Assembly: GCA_030150265.1 (NCBI GenBank)
Contig: JASLGG010000032.1
Location: 372,001-436,000 of the forward strand
Direction: 5' to 3'
Source: Protaetiibacter sp.
GTDB taxonomy: Bacteria > Actinomycetota > Actinomycetes > Actinomycetales > Microbacteriaceae
Length of the DNA stretch: 64,000 nucleotides
Under the pieces are notes generated by a model. The model worked only from the letters and a program-made list of their open reading frames with translations. It was not told the DNA's origin and ran no database searches. The position numbers were made by a program, and so were the translations under genes. Of the stretch, positions 42,369 to 50,313 are shown piece after piece; position 1 is the first letter of the stretch; every line of letters starts with the position of its first letter.

Positions 42369-42851
42369 ATGCTCTTCGAGGTCGGCGAGACGGTCGTCTA
42401 TCCCCACCACGGTGCGGCCACCATCATCGAGGTCAAGGACCGCGTCATCAAGGGTGAGACGAAGAAGTATCTGAAGCTCAACGTCACGCAGGGCGATCTC
42501 GTCATCGAGGTGCCCGCCGACAACGTCGACCTGGTCGGCGTGCGCGACGTCATCGGCAAGGAGGGCCTCGACCGGGTCTTCGAGGTGCTGCGCGCCCCGT
42601 TCACCGAGGAGCCCACCAACTGGAGCCGCCGCTACAAGGCCAACCTCGAGAAGCTCGCCTCGGGCGACGTCATCAAGGTCTCCGAGGTCGTGCGCGACCT
42701 GTGGCGTCGCGACCAGGACCGCGGCCTCTCGGCCGGCGAGAAGCGGATGCTCGCGAAGGCCCGCCAGATCCTGATCTCCGAGCTCGCGCTCGCCGAGAAG
42801 ACCGACGAGGAGAAGGCGTCGACCGTCCTCGACGAGGTGCTCGCCTCCTGA
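42369..42851 (+). CDS. carD: CarD-family RNA polymerase-binding regulator
   Basis: A 160-residue essential transcription factor that binds the RNA polymerase beta subunit and stabilises open complexes, notably at rRNA promoters. The N-terminal Tudor-like RNAP interaction domain (FEVGETVVYPHHGAATIIEV) and the C-terminal helical DNA-binding part (WSRRYKANLEKLASGD, KRMLAKARQILISELALAEK) are complete and of standard length. Confidence 0.96.
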   Translation: MLFEVGETVVYPHHGAATIIEVKDRVIKGETKKYLKLNVTQGDLVIEVPADNVDLVGVRDVIGKEGLDRVFEVLRAPFTEEPTNWSRRYKANLEKLASGDVIKVSEVVRDLWRRDQDRGLSAGEKRMLAKARQILISELALAEKTDEEKASTVLDEVLAS

Positions 42852-42873
42852 GCCGTCCCGCTCGACCCCCGTG

Positions 42874-42945
42874 TGGTTGAGTAGCGCCGCAGGCGCGTGT
42901 CGAAACCCCGCTGGTTGAGTAGCGCCGCAGGCGCGTGTCGAAACC
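42874..42945. repeat. Two copies of a 34-base palindromic intergenic repeat
   Basis: The unit beginning tggttgagtagcgccgcagg and ending tcgaaacc occurs at 42874-42907 and 42912-42945, identical. Each unit is itself an imperfect palindrome (ggtt...aacc around gcgcc-gca-ggcgc). Such units are familiar as dispersed repeats in Microbacteriaceae. Confidence 0.8.
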
Positions 42946-42950
42946 GCCCC

Positions 42951-42956
42951 TAGGCT
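42951..42956 (+). promoter_or_regulatory. -10 (TAGGCT), leaderless, for ispDF
   Basis: TAGGCT lies just after the repeat pair; six bases separate it from ATG 42963. Confidence 0.5.
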
Positions 42957-42962
42957 CGTCGT

Positions 42963-44132
42963 ATGTCGTCGACACCGGATGCGGTCCGCATCGCCGTCGT
43001 GGTCGTCGCCGCGGGCAGCGGCACGCGTCTCGGTCGCGAGGAGCCCAAGGCCTTCGTCGAGCTGCACGGCACGACGATCCTCGAGCACGCCCTCCGCGGG
43101 GTGTTCGGCGCGACGCATCCGGCGCAGGTGATCGTGGTCGCCCCCGCGGCCCTCGTTGGGCGCGCGCGGGCGATCGGCGAGCACGTGGCGGGTGCGGCAT
43201 CCGGCTACCTCACCGTCGTCGCGGGCGGCGAGACGCGGCAGGCGTCGGTGACGGCGGGTCTCGCGGCGCTCGCCGAGGGCGTGGAGGCGGTGCTCGTGCA
43301 CGACGCCGCGCGCGCGCTCGCTCCGAGCGCGCTCGTCGACCGGGTCGCGCACGCGGTGCTCGACGGCGGCGGCGAGGGCGTCATCCCGGCGCTGCCGGTG
43401 ATCGACACCGTCAAGTGGGTCGACGGCGAGCGCGTCGTCGGAGCCGTCGACCGCAGCGACCTGGTGCACGTGCAGACGCCTCAGGGCTTCCCGCGCGCGG
43501 CGCTGCTCGCGGCCTACGCCGCCGCGACCGAGGACCACACGGACGACGCCGCGCTGTTCGCGGCGGCGGGGCACCCGATCGTCACGGTGCCGGGCGAGCC
43601 GCGCGCCTTCAAGATCACGACGCCGTGGGATCTCGGGCGAGCCGAGCAGCTGCTGGATGCCGGAAGCCGCATCCGGACCGGCATCGGCATCGACGCGCAC
43701 CGCTACGACGACGGGGTGCCGCTGTGGCTCGGCGGGGTGTACTTCCCCGACGAGCCCGGGCTCGCGGGGCACAGCGACGGCGACGCGGTGATCCACGCGG
43801 TGTGCGACGCGCTGCTGGCGGCGGCGGGGCTCGGTGACATCGGCTCGCGCTTCGGCTCGGCCGACCCCCGGTTCGCGGGGGCGGCCAGCGAGGTGTTCCT
43901 GCGCGAGACGCTCGCGCTCGTGGACGGCGCGGGCTACCGGGTGGGGAACGTCGCGGTGCAGGTGATCGCGAACCGCCCGCGGCTGGCGTCCCGGCGCAGC
44001 GAGCTCGAGGTGCGTCTCGGCGAGCTCGTCGGCGCGCCCGTGAGCGTCGCGGCGACCACCTCCGACGGCCTCGGCTTCAGCGGCCGGGGCGAGGGACTCG
44101 TGGCGGTCGCCTCGGCGCTGCTCCACCGCTGA
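42963..44132 (+). CDS. ispDF: Bifunctional IspD-IspF enzyme of the MEP isoprenoid pathway
   Basis: A 389-residue fusion. IspD (about 1-230; VVVAAGSGTRLGREEPKAFVEL nucleotide-binding region in two parts, VLVHDAARAL, VHVQTPQGFPR) makes CDP-methylerythritol; IspF (about 235-389; GIGIDAHRYDDG with the zinc ligands, HSDGDAVIHAVCDALL, ATTSDGLGFSGRGEG) makes the cyclodiphosphate. Fusion of steps 3 and 5 is known in several bacteria; the middle enzyme IspE is encoded elsewhere. CarD-IspD-IspF order is conserved in actinobacteria. Confidence 0.95.
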   Translation: MSSTPDAVRIAVVVVAAGSGTRLGREEPKAFVELHGTTILEHALRGVFGATHPAQVIVVAPAALVGRARAIGEHVAGAASGYLTVVAGGETRQASVTAGLAALAEGVEAVLVHDAARALAPSALVDRVAHAVLDGGGEGVIPALPVIDTVKWVDGERVVGAVDRSDLVHVQTPQGFPRAALLAAYAAATEDHTDDAALFAAAGHPIVTVPGEPRAFKITTPWDLGRAEQLLDAGSRIRTGIGIDAHRYDDGVPLWLGGVYFPDEPGLAGHSDGDAVIHAVCDALLAAAGLGDIGSRFGSADPRFAGAASEVFLRETLALVDGAGYRVGNVAVQVIANRPRLASRRSELEVRLGELVGAPVSVAATTSDGLGFSGRGEGLVAVASALLHR

Positions 44133-44165
44133 GCCGCCGTCTCGGCATCCCCTGTGCGATGAGAG

Positions 44166-44205
44166 CCGCCCGCTCGGCCCGGGTGCGCCGGGGCCGAGCG
44201 GGCGG
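44166..44205. terminator. 15-bp hairpin between convergent ispDF and the HtaA gene
   Basis: CCGCCCGCTCGGCCC pairs with GGGCCGAGCGGGCGG around ten bases. No T-tract; a bidirectional 3' end structure. Confidence 0.6.
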
Positions 44206-44215
44206 TGGTCGGGGG

Positions 44216-47200
44216 TCAGGCCCGGCGGCGACGCACCAGGGCGATCACGACGGCGGCGACGATCGCGGCCGCGAGGAGGGCGATGAGGAGCACGGTCGCC
44301 CAGAGCGGCCAGCCCTCGGAAGCCGTCGCCTCGGGGGCGATCTCCTCGGCGGTCGGCGAGGGGCTCGCGACCGCCGAGCGGCACGCGTCGTCGACGGTCA
44401 CCTGGATCGTGACCGGGTCGAGCTCCTCGCCCTCGGGGTAGGTGCCGAAGGCGGCGGCGCCCGCCGCGGTGAGCGTGACCGGCGCGTCCGTCCACGTCAC
44501 GACGTCGCCGTCGCGCGCCGGGGTGATGCCCGCGAGGTCGATCGCGCCGAACTCGACGGCCGCGCTGTCGACCGCCTCGCCGGCCTGCGTCGTGCCCTTC
44601 ACGTCCACGAGCAGCACCGCGCGGCCGCCGTCCACGACGACCCGCGGGTTCGCGATCGTGGTGTCGAGGATGCCGCCGTGGCCCGTGAAGCGCACCGAGC
44701 CCGAGTACCGCACGTCGAGGGCGCCCGCCTCGAGGTCCGCGCCGCCCGTGCCGCCCGTCCAGGTGAACACCGGGGTGGCGTAGCTCACGTCGCCGTCGGT
44801 GGTCCACTCGCCGTTCGCGATCGAGCCGTCGATGTAGGCGCGGAAGGCCTCCTTGAAGCCCCACACGAGGCGCGCGTCGGAGACGGTGCACTGCAGCTCG
44901 GCGGCCGCGGCGATGTCGAGCACGACGCCGCGCGAGACGGAGCCCTGGAAGGTGAGCGTGTGCTCGCCGGTGAGGCCGCGCGGGAGCGAGCCGGTCCAGC
45001 TGACGCGCCCGTCGGCATCCGCCGTGAGGTCGGTCGCGAGCACGGTGGGCTCCGAGTAGATCACCGCGAGGATGCCGGACTCGTTCGGCTGGAAGCCGTC
45101 CGCGGTCGCGGTGACCTCGCCGCCCTCCACCCGGGCGCCGTCGAGCCGGATGCCCTCGGTCGCGGGCGGGGTCGCGGCGGGGGTGCGTGCGGCCGAGCGG
45201 GTCGCCGAGGCCAGCACGACCGTGCCGCCGGGGGCGCTGCCGGGCGAGCCGATCGTGAAGCTCACGGGGTCGAGCGCGGTGCCCGCGGGGTAGAAGGTGC
45301 TGCCCTCGAAGCTGAAGGCGGCGGAGCCCGCGGCGGTGAGGGTCGCCGGCACGCTCGCGTAGCGGATGGCGCCGGTCGCGTCGGTCGTGCGGTTCGCCGA
45401 GCCGAGGGCGAGGGTGGCGAAGGCGGTGCTCGGGCCGCCGTTGACGCGGAGGAGCAGCGTGCCGCTCGTGGCCGAGTCGATGCGCACCCGCGGCTCCGAG
45501 AGGCGCAGGTCGAGCGCGCCCGCGTGGCCCGTGAAGCGCACGGAACCCGAGTACGACACGGTGCCGGTGCCGCCCGACATCGTCGCCTCGCCGGCCTGCG
45601 GGAACACGAAGCCCCCCAGGCCGCCCGAGACGCCGGTCGTGCTGATGCTGCCGCCCGCGATGGGCCCGGTCACGTAGGAGAGGAAGCTCGCCTTGACGCC
45701 CCATCTGAGGCTGCCCGCGGTCGGGGTGGGCGCGGTCGGCGGGAGGATCGCATCCCAGTCGGCGGCGGTGAACGGCACGTCGGTGCGCGCGTAGATCGTC
45801 GTGGCATCCGGCATCGTGCGGGTCTTCCACACGATCACCTCGTACTGCCCGCCCTTCGTGAGGGATGCGGCGGGCGCCGTGAGGGTGGCGGTGAAGCCGC
45901 CGGCGGTGAAGGACGTCACCTGGATGGGCTGGCCCACCGTGCCGGAGCCCTGGCCGACCGACGCCTCCGCGCCCTTCGCGATCACGGCGGCGTAGGCGCC
46001 GGTGACGCCGACGAACCCGCTGCCCGCCACCGAGATGGTGGCGCCGGTGACATCGGCGGTGCTCACGCCCGCGACGATCGAGGGCGCCGGGACGGCGGAG
46101 GCGAAGGTCACCGGCACGAAGCGGTCGTAGAGATAGGGGTCGTCGACGTTGCCGGCGGTGAAGCCGTGGTAGAGCCGGAGGAAGACGCCGCACTGCTCGG
46201 CGCCGGTGGCGGCGCACTGGTGGGCGCCGAAGGCGTCGGTCGCGGGGAGGTCGGCGGTGAAGGTCCACACGCCGTCGGCGACCGAGCCGGTGACGGTGGC
46301 GCCCTGGGGCCCGGATGCGGCGGCGAGGTAGAGCTGGCGGCTGGCGTCGCACTGGGCGCCGGTCGGGCGGCCGGCGGAGGTGCCGACGGCGCCGGTGGGC
46401 TGCACGCAGTACATCAGGTAGGCCCCGGTCACGAGCGGGGAGCCGGCGCTCGCACCGCGGGTGGCGGTGATCGTGGACGGGAGGTTTCCGGTGACACGCA
46501 CGGTGTCGCCGTCGGCGAGGCCGGTCGTCGGCGCGACCGTGATCCCGAACGACGGCGCGGTGGCAGGGGCGGCGAAGGTCACCGGCACGAACCGGTCGTA
46601 GAGGTACGGGTTCGCGACGTTGCCGGCGGTGAAGCCGTGGTAGAGCCGGAGGAAGACGCCGCACTGCTCGGCGCCCTCGACGGCGTCGGCGCAGTGGTGC
46701 GTGCCGAAGGCGTCGGCGACGGGGAGGTCGGCGGTGAAGGTCCACACGCCATCGGTGACCGAGCCGGTCACCGTGGCCCCCTGCGGACCGGATGCGGCGG
46801 CGAGGTAGAGCTGACGGGTCGCGTCGCACTGGGCGCCGGTGGGCCGCCCGGCCGAGGTGCCGACGGCACCCGCGGGCTGCACGCAGTACATGACGTACGC
46901 ACCGGTCGTGAGCTGCGATCCCGCGGATGCCCCGGCGGTCGCGAGCAGCGAGGCGGGCAGCGTGCCGGTGACGCGCACGGTGTCGCCGTTCGCGAGGCCG
47001 GATGCCGGGGCCGCCGTGATCCCGTAGCTCGGCTCGGGCTGCGGCTCCGTGACGGGCGCCTGCTCGACGGGCCAGCTGAACGACACGGGGTCGAGGGCGG
47101 TGCCGGCGGCGTAGTTGAATGCGGGCCCGGCCTCGGCGGTGACCGCCGCGGGCACGCCCGAGTAGCCAAGTGTCGTCGCGGTCGACGTGGCGGTGCCCTG

Positions 47201-47731
47201 GGTGAGGTCGAGCGTTGCGATTACGACATCCGGGTAGCTGTGGAAGATCGTGGTCGTCATATCGCGGGACACGACATCGGCGCGCAACTCGGCGGTCGTG
47301 GCGGAGATCACGCGGACCTTCACCGCGCTGATCGTGACGTCGAGCGCGTACTCGTCGGCCGGCACGCCCGCCCCCTGGTGCCCCTGGAACTGCAGCGTGC
47401 CGGGGTACGAGACGGTTCCCGTGCCCCCCGAGACGGCGCCGGTGCCGCCCGACCACCCGTACGGGGTGGCGGTGCTGACGCCGGATGCGGTGACGTGCCC
47501 CTGGGCGATGGGGCTCGCGAGGTAGCTGCGGAAGCTCTGCTTGAACCCCCAGCTGAGGGTGGCGCCTGCCACGTCGCCGGGGGCGGCGGATGCGGCGGCG
47601 GCGGGCAGGAGCACGCTCGCGAGGGCGAGCAGCGGGACGAGCAGGAGGGCGATCCAGGGCGCGCGGGCGCGCACGGATGCGGGTGCGTTCGACAAGACGG
47701 GTTTCTCCGTGGTTGGGATGTGGTCGGTCAC
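44216..47731 (-). CDS. Large cell-surface haem-binding protein with three HtaA domains
   Basis: A 1171-residue exported protein. After a signal peptide (about 25-49) come HtaA domain 1 (about 57-220, LSWGFKQSFRSYLAS), two nearly identical 157-residue cysteine-containing domains (about 236-388 and 395-545), an Ig-like domain (about 548-655), HtaA domain 2 (about 673-835, LRWGVKASFLSYVTG), a linker and HtaA domain 3 (about 985-1110, LVWGFKEAFRAYIDG). It ends with a membrane helix and RRRRA, without a sortase motif. HtaA domains capture haem and pass it to HmuTUV (not in the window). A DtxR-type box lies upstream. Confidence 0.85.
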   Translation of the reverse strand: MTDHIPTTEKPVLSNAPASVRARAPWIALLLVPLLALASVLLPAAAASAAPGDVAGATLSWGFKQSFRSYLASPIAQGHVTASGVSTATPYGWSGGTGAVSGGTGTVSYPGTLQFQGHQGAGVPADEYALDVTISAVKVRVISATTAELRADVVSRDMTTTIFHSYPDVVIATLDLTQGTATSTATTLGYSGVPAAVTAEAGPAFNYAAGTALDPVSFSWPVEQAPVTEPQPEPSYGITAAPASGLANGDTVRVTGTLPASLLATAGASAGSQLTTGAYVMYCVQPAGAVGTSAGRPTGAQCDATRQLYLAAASGPQGATVTGSVTDGVWTFTADLPVADAFGTHHCADAVEGAEQCGVFLRLYHGFTAGNVANPYLYDRFVPVTFAAPATAPSFGITVAPTTGLADGDTVRVTGNLPSTITATRGASAGSPLVTGAYLMYCVQPTGAVGTSAGRPTGAQCDASRQLYLAAASGPQGATVTGSVADGVWTFTADLPATDAFGAHQCAATGAEQCGVFLRLYHGFTAGNVDDPYLYDRFVPVTFASAVPAPSIVAGVSTADVTGATISVAGSGFVGVTGAYAAVIAKGAEASVGQGSGTVGQPIQVTSFTAGGFTATLTAPAASLTKGGQYEVIVWKTRTMPDATTIYARTDVPFTAADWDAILPPTAPTPTAGSLRWGVKASFLSYVTGPIAGGSISTTGVSGGLGGFVFPQAGEATMSGGTGTVSYSGSVRFTGHAGALDLRLSEPRVRIDSATSGTLLLRVNGGPSTAFATLALGSANRTTDATGAIRYASVPATLTAAGSAAFSFEGSTFYPAGTALDPVSFTIGSPGSAPGGTVVLASATRSAARTPAATPPATEGIRLDGARVEGGEVTATADGFQPNESGILAVIYSEPTVLATDLTADADGRVSWTGSLPRGLTGEHTLTFQGSVSRGVVLDIAAAAELQCTVSDARLVWGFKEAFRAYIDGSIANGEWTTDGDVSYATPVFTWTGGTGGADLEAGALDVRYSGSVRFTGHGGILDTTIANPRVVVDGGRAVLLVDVKGTTQAGEAVDSAAVEFGAIDLAGITPARDGDVVTWTDAPVTLTAAGAAAFGTYPEGEELDPVTIQVTVDDACRSAVASPSPTAEEIAPEATASEGWPLWATVLLIALLAAAIVAAVVIALVRRRRA
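46097..47026. repeat. Tandem duplication within the HtaA protein gene (period 471 bases)
   Basis: Two adjacent copies of a 157-codon domain are nearly identical even at DNA level over long stretches, for example gccggcggtgaagccgtggt at 46151 and 46622. The similarity indicates a recent duplication or gene conversion. Confidence 0.8.
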
Positions 47732-47755
47732 GCGACGCGCACCATCGCTTGTGAC

Positions 47756-47774
47756 TCAGGTAAGGCTAACCTTA
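47756..47774. promoter_or_regulatory. DtxR/IdeR iron box upstream of the HtaA protein gene
   Basis: TCAGGTAAGGCTAACCTTA matches the 19-base DtxR consensus (TTAGGTTAGCCTAACCTAA) at about 16 positions on the other strand and is a near palindrome. It lies 25 bases before the GTG start, so iron should repress the gene. Confidence 0.8.
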
Positions 47775-47847
47775 TTGCGCTGGGGCGCGGATGTCGAATC
47801 CCTTCACAGCTCGGCGCCCGATCGCGCGCCGCCGAACACGCACCAAG

Positions 47848-47853
47848 TAGGCT
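47848..47853 (+). promoter_or_regulatory. -10 (TAGGCT), leaderless, for cysS
   Basis: TAGGCT, six bases, then GTG 47860. Confidence 0.5.
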
Positions 47854-47859
47854 CACCGG

Positions 47860-49272
47860 GTGACGATCCGCCTGTACGACAGCCGCGCCCAGGCGCTCCG
47901 CGACTTCGAGCCGCGCGAGCCCGGCAAGGTCGGCATGTACGTGTGCGGACCCACCGTGCAGTCCTCGCCCCACGTCGGCCACCTGCGTTCGGCGCTCGCC
48001 TACGACCTGTGGCGGCGCTGGTTCTCCTACCGCGGCAACGACGTGACCTTCGTGCGCAACGTCACCGACATCGACGACAAGGTGCTCGCGAACGCCTCCG
48101 AGCACGAGCCGTGGTGGGCGGTCGCCTACCGCGTGGAGCTCGAGTTCACCGCCGGGTACCGCACGATCGGCATCCTGCCGCCGACGTACGAGCCCCGTGC
48201 GACCGCGAGCATCCCGCAGATGCAGGAGCTCATCCAGGCGCTCATCGAGCGCGGTCACGCCTACGTGGCCGACGACGGCTCGGGCGACGTGTACTTCGAC
48301 GTGCGCACCTGGCCGTCGTACGGCGAGCTCACCCGGCAGCGGCTCGACGACATGGCCGACTCCCCGGATGCGGCGACCCGCGGCAAGCGCGACGCGCGGG
48401 ACTTCGCGCTCTGGAAGGGCTCGAAGCCGGGCGAGCCGGAGTCCGCCTCCTGGAGCTCGCCGTGGGGTGCGGGCCGGCCCGGATGGCACATCGAGTGCTC
48501 CGCGATGTCGCGCCGCTACCTCGGGCCGGAGTTCGACATCCACGGCGGCGGCCTCGACCTGCGCTTCCCCCACCACGAGAACGAGCTCGCCCAGTCGACG
48601 GCGGCCGGCGACGCCTTCGCACGCTACTGGGTGCACAACGGCATCGTCATGGTCGAGGGGCAGAAGATGTCGAAGTCGCTCGGCAACTCGATCTACGCCG
48701 CCGAGTTCCTCGCCCTCGCCCGCCCCGTCGTGGTGCGCTACTACCTGGCGAGCGCCCACTACCGCTCGACGATCGACTACCACCCCGGTGCTCTGGAGGA
48801 GGCGGAGGCCGCCCTCGACCGCATCGCGGGCTTCCTCGAGCGCTCCGCGCGCACGCTGGAGGCGGCCGCGGTGGCCGGCCCGGGCGACGGCCGCGTGCCC
48901 GACGCCTTCGGCTCCGCGATGGACGACGATCTCGGCGTGCCGCAGGCGCTCGCCGTGCTGCACGAGGCGGTGCGTGCCGGCAACACCGCGCTCGACGCGG
49001 GCGATCTCGCCGAGGTCGCCACGCTGCGCGAGCAGGTGCGTGCGATGACGGGCGTGCTCGGCGTCGACCCGACATCGCCCGAATGGGCGGAGAGCGCCTC
49101 GGGTGCGGCGGAGGACGCCCTCGGCGCGCTCGTCGAGAAGCTGCTCGCCGACCGGGCCGCCGCGCGCGGCTCCAAGGACTTCGCGGCCGCCGACCGCATC
49201 CGCGACGAGCTCGCGGCCGCAGGCATCGCCATCGACGACACGCCGTCGGGGGCGCGATGGAGTCTCGCATGA
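47860..49272 (+). CDS. cysS: Cysteinyl-tRNA synthetase
   Basis: A 470-residue class I synthetase. The zinc/active-site cysteine lies in YVCGPTVQSSPHVGHLRS, which also contains the HIGH-equivalent; zinc ligands appear in WHIECSAMS and HHENELAQS; KMSKS is perfect in GQKMSKSLGNS. The C-terminal DALR domain (about 355-470) is present. It is followed by rlmB, the usual actinobacterial pair. In other actinobacteria MshC is a paralogue, but length and domain content here fit CysS. Confidence 0.96.
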   Translation: MTIRLYDSRAQALRDFEPREPGKVGMYVCGPTVQSSPHVGHLRSALAYDLWRRWFSYRGNDVTFVRNVTDIDDKVLANASEHEPWWAVAYRVELEFTAGYRTIGILPPTYEPRATASIPQMQELIQALIERGHAYVADDGSGDVYFDVRTWPSYGELTRQRLDDMADSPDAATRGKRDARDFALWKGSKPGEPESASWSSPWGAGRPGWHIECSAMSRRYLGPEFDIHGGGLDLRFPHHENELAQSTAAGDAFARYWVHNGIVMVEGQKMSKSLGNSIYAAEFLALARPVVVRYYLASAHYRSTIDYHPGALEEAEAALDRIAGFLERSARTLEAAAVAGPGDGRVPDAFGSAMDDDLGVPQALAVLHEAVRAGNTALDAGDLAEVATLREQVRAMTGVLGVDPTSPEWAESASGAAEDALGALVEKLLADRAAARGSKDFAAADRIRDELAAAGIAIDDTPSGARWSLA

Positions 49273-49291
49273 CCGACCGAGGGAGCTGCTG

Positions 49292-50275
49292 ATGGCCAAG
49301 CCGGGACGCCCGGGGGCGCGCAAGTCGAAGAAGGGCGCCACCTCCGGCACGGGGGGGCACGGGCGCAAAGCGCTCGAGGGCAAGGGGCCGACCCCCAAGG
49401 CCGAGGACCGCAGCTGGCACGTCGCCGGCAAGCGCAAGGCGGCGAACGACCGCCTCGAGGCGGCGCGCGCCCGCCACGGCAAGCCAGATGCGGCGGCCAA
49501 GCGCCCGCCGCGCGCCAAGAAGTCCGAGGACTCCGAGCTCGTCACGGGCCGCAACTCGGTCGTCGAGGCGCTGCGCGCGCGCATCCCCGCGACGGCGCTC
49601 TACATCGCCGCCCGCGCCGAGATGGACGACCGGGTCAAGGAGGCGCTCTCGCTCGCCACCAAGCGCGAGATCCCCGTGCTCGAGGTGATGCGCGCCGAGC
49701 TCGACCGGATGAGCGGGCCGGATGCCGTGCACCAGGGCCTCGCGCTCAAGGTGCCGCCGTACGAGTACGCGCATCCGCTCGACCTCGTGGAGCGCGCGCA
49801 CCGCACCGGGCGCCCGCCGCTCCTCGTGGCGCTCGACGGCGTGACCGACCCCCGGAACCTCGGCGCCATCGTGCGCTCCGCGGGCGCCTTCGGGGCGCAC
49901 GGCGTGATCGTGCCGCAGCGCCGCTCGGTCGGCATGACCGCTGCGGCCTGGAAGACCTCGGCGGGTGCCGCATCCCGCGTCCCCGTCGCGATGGCGGCGA
50001 ACCTCACCCAGACGCTGGCCGCGCTCAAGAAGGACGGCGTGTTCGTACTGGGGCTCGACGGCGGGGGAGACACCCCGCTGCCCGGCATCTCGTTCGCCGA
50101 CCGCCCGATCGTGATCGTCGTGGGATCGGAGGGCAAGGGGCTCTCGCGGCTCGTCACCGAGACGTGCGACGCGATCGTGTCGATCCCGATCTCCTCCGAC
50201 ACCGAGTCGCTCAACGCGGGCATCGCCGTGTCGGTCGCGCTCTACGAGGTCGCGAAGCTCCGCGCGTCGTCCTGA
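49292..50275 (+). CDS. rlmB: 23S rRNA 2'-O-methyltransferase, RlmB/TrmH (SpoU) family
   Basis: A 327-residue SPOUT methyltransferase. The first 75 residues are a basic, disordered extension common in actinobacteria. A substrate-binding domain starts at LVTGRNSVVEALRARIPATA; the knotted catalytic domain shows motif 1 LDGVTDPRNLGAIVRSAG, motif 2 VIVVGSEGKGLSRLV and motif 3 VSIPISSDTESLNAGIAVSV. It probably methylates the 2'-OH of a guanosine in 23S rRNA. ATG 49292 has GGGAGC upstream. Confidence 0.9.
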   Translation: MAKPGRPGARKSKKGATSGTGGHGRKALEGKGPTPKAEDRSWHVAGKRKAANDRLEAARARHGKPDAAAKRPPRAKKSEDSELVTGRNSVVEALRARIPATALYIAARAEMDDRVKEALSLATKREIPVLEVMRAELDRMSGPDAVHQGLALKVPPYEYAHPLDLVERAHRTGRPPLLVALDGVTDPRNLGAIVRSAGAFGAHGVIVPQRRSVGMTAAAWKTSAGAASRVPVAMAANLTQTLAALKKDGVFVLGLDGGGDTPLPGISFADRPIVIVVGSEGKGLSRLVTETCDAIVSIPISSDTESLNAGIAVSVALYEVAKLRASS

Positions 50276-50301
50276 TCCGCGGATCCGCCACCGCCCTCCA
50301 C

Positions 50302-50307
50302 TAGATT
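50302..50307 (+). promoter_or_regulatory. -10 (TAGATT), leaderless, for the HdeD-lipase fusion
   Basis: TAGATT, six bases, then GTG 50314. Confidence 0.5.
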
Positions 50308-50313
50308 CGGGGC

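Noticed and set aside
42874..42945. Repeat pair as a CRISPR array
   Set aside because: Only two units, separated by four bases, no spacers and no cas genes.
42279..47456. A 1725-codon open frame on the minus strand across carD, ispDF and the HtaA gene
   Set aside because: It runs antisense or out of frame to several certain genes; its composition is arginine/histidine-rich shadow coding typical of 70% GC DNA.
44159..47863. A 1234-codon plus-strand frame opposite the HtaA gene
   Set aside because: It is the complement of a well-supported secreted protein, has no domain and no promoter signals, and consists of R/G/V/E-rich shadow sequence.
47860..49272. cysS as the mycothiol ligase MshC
   Set aside because: Length, the C-terminal DALR region and the rlmB neighbour fit cysteinyl-tRNA synthetase; MshC is shorter.
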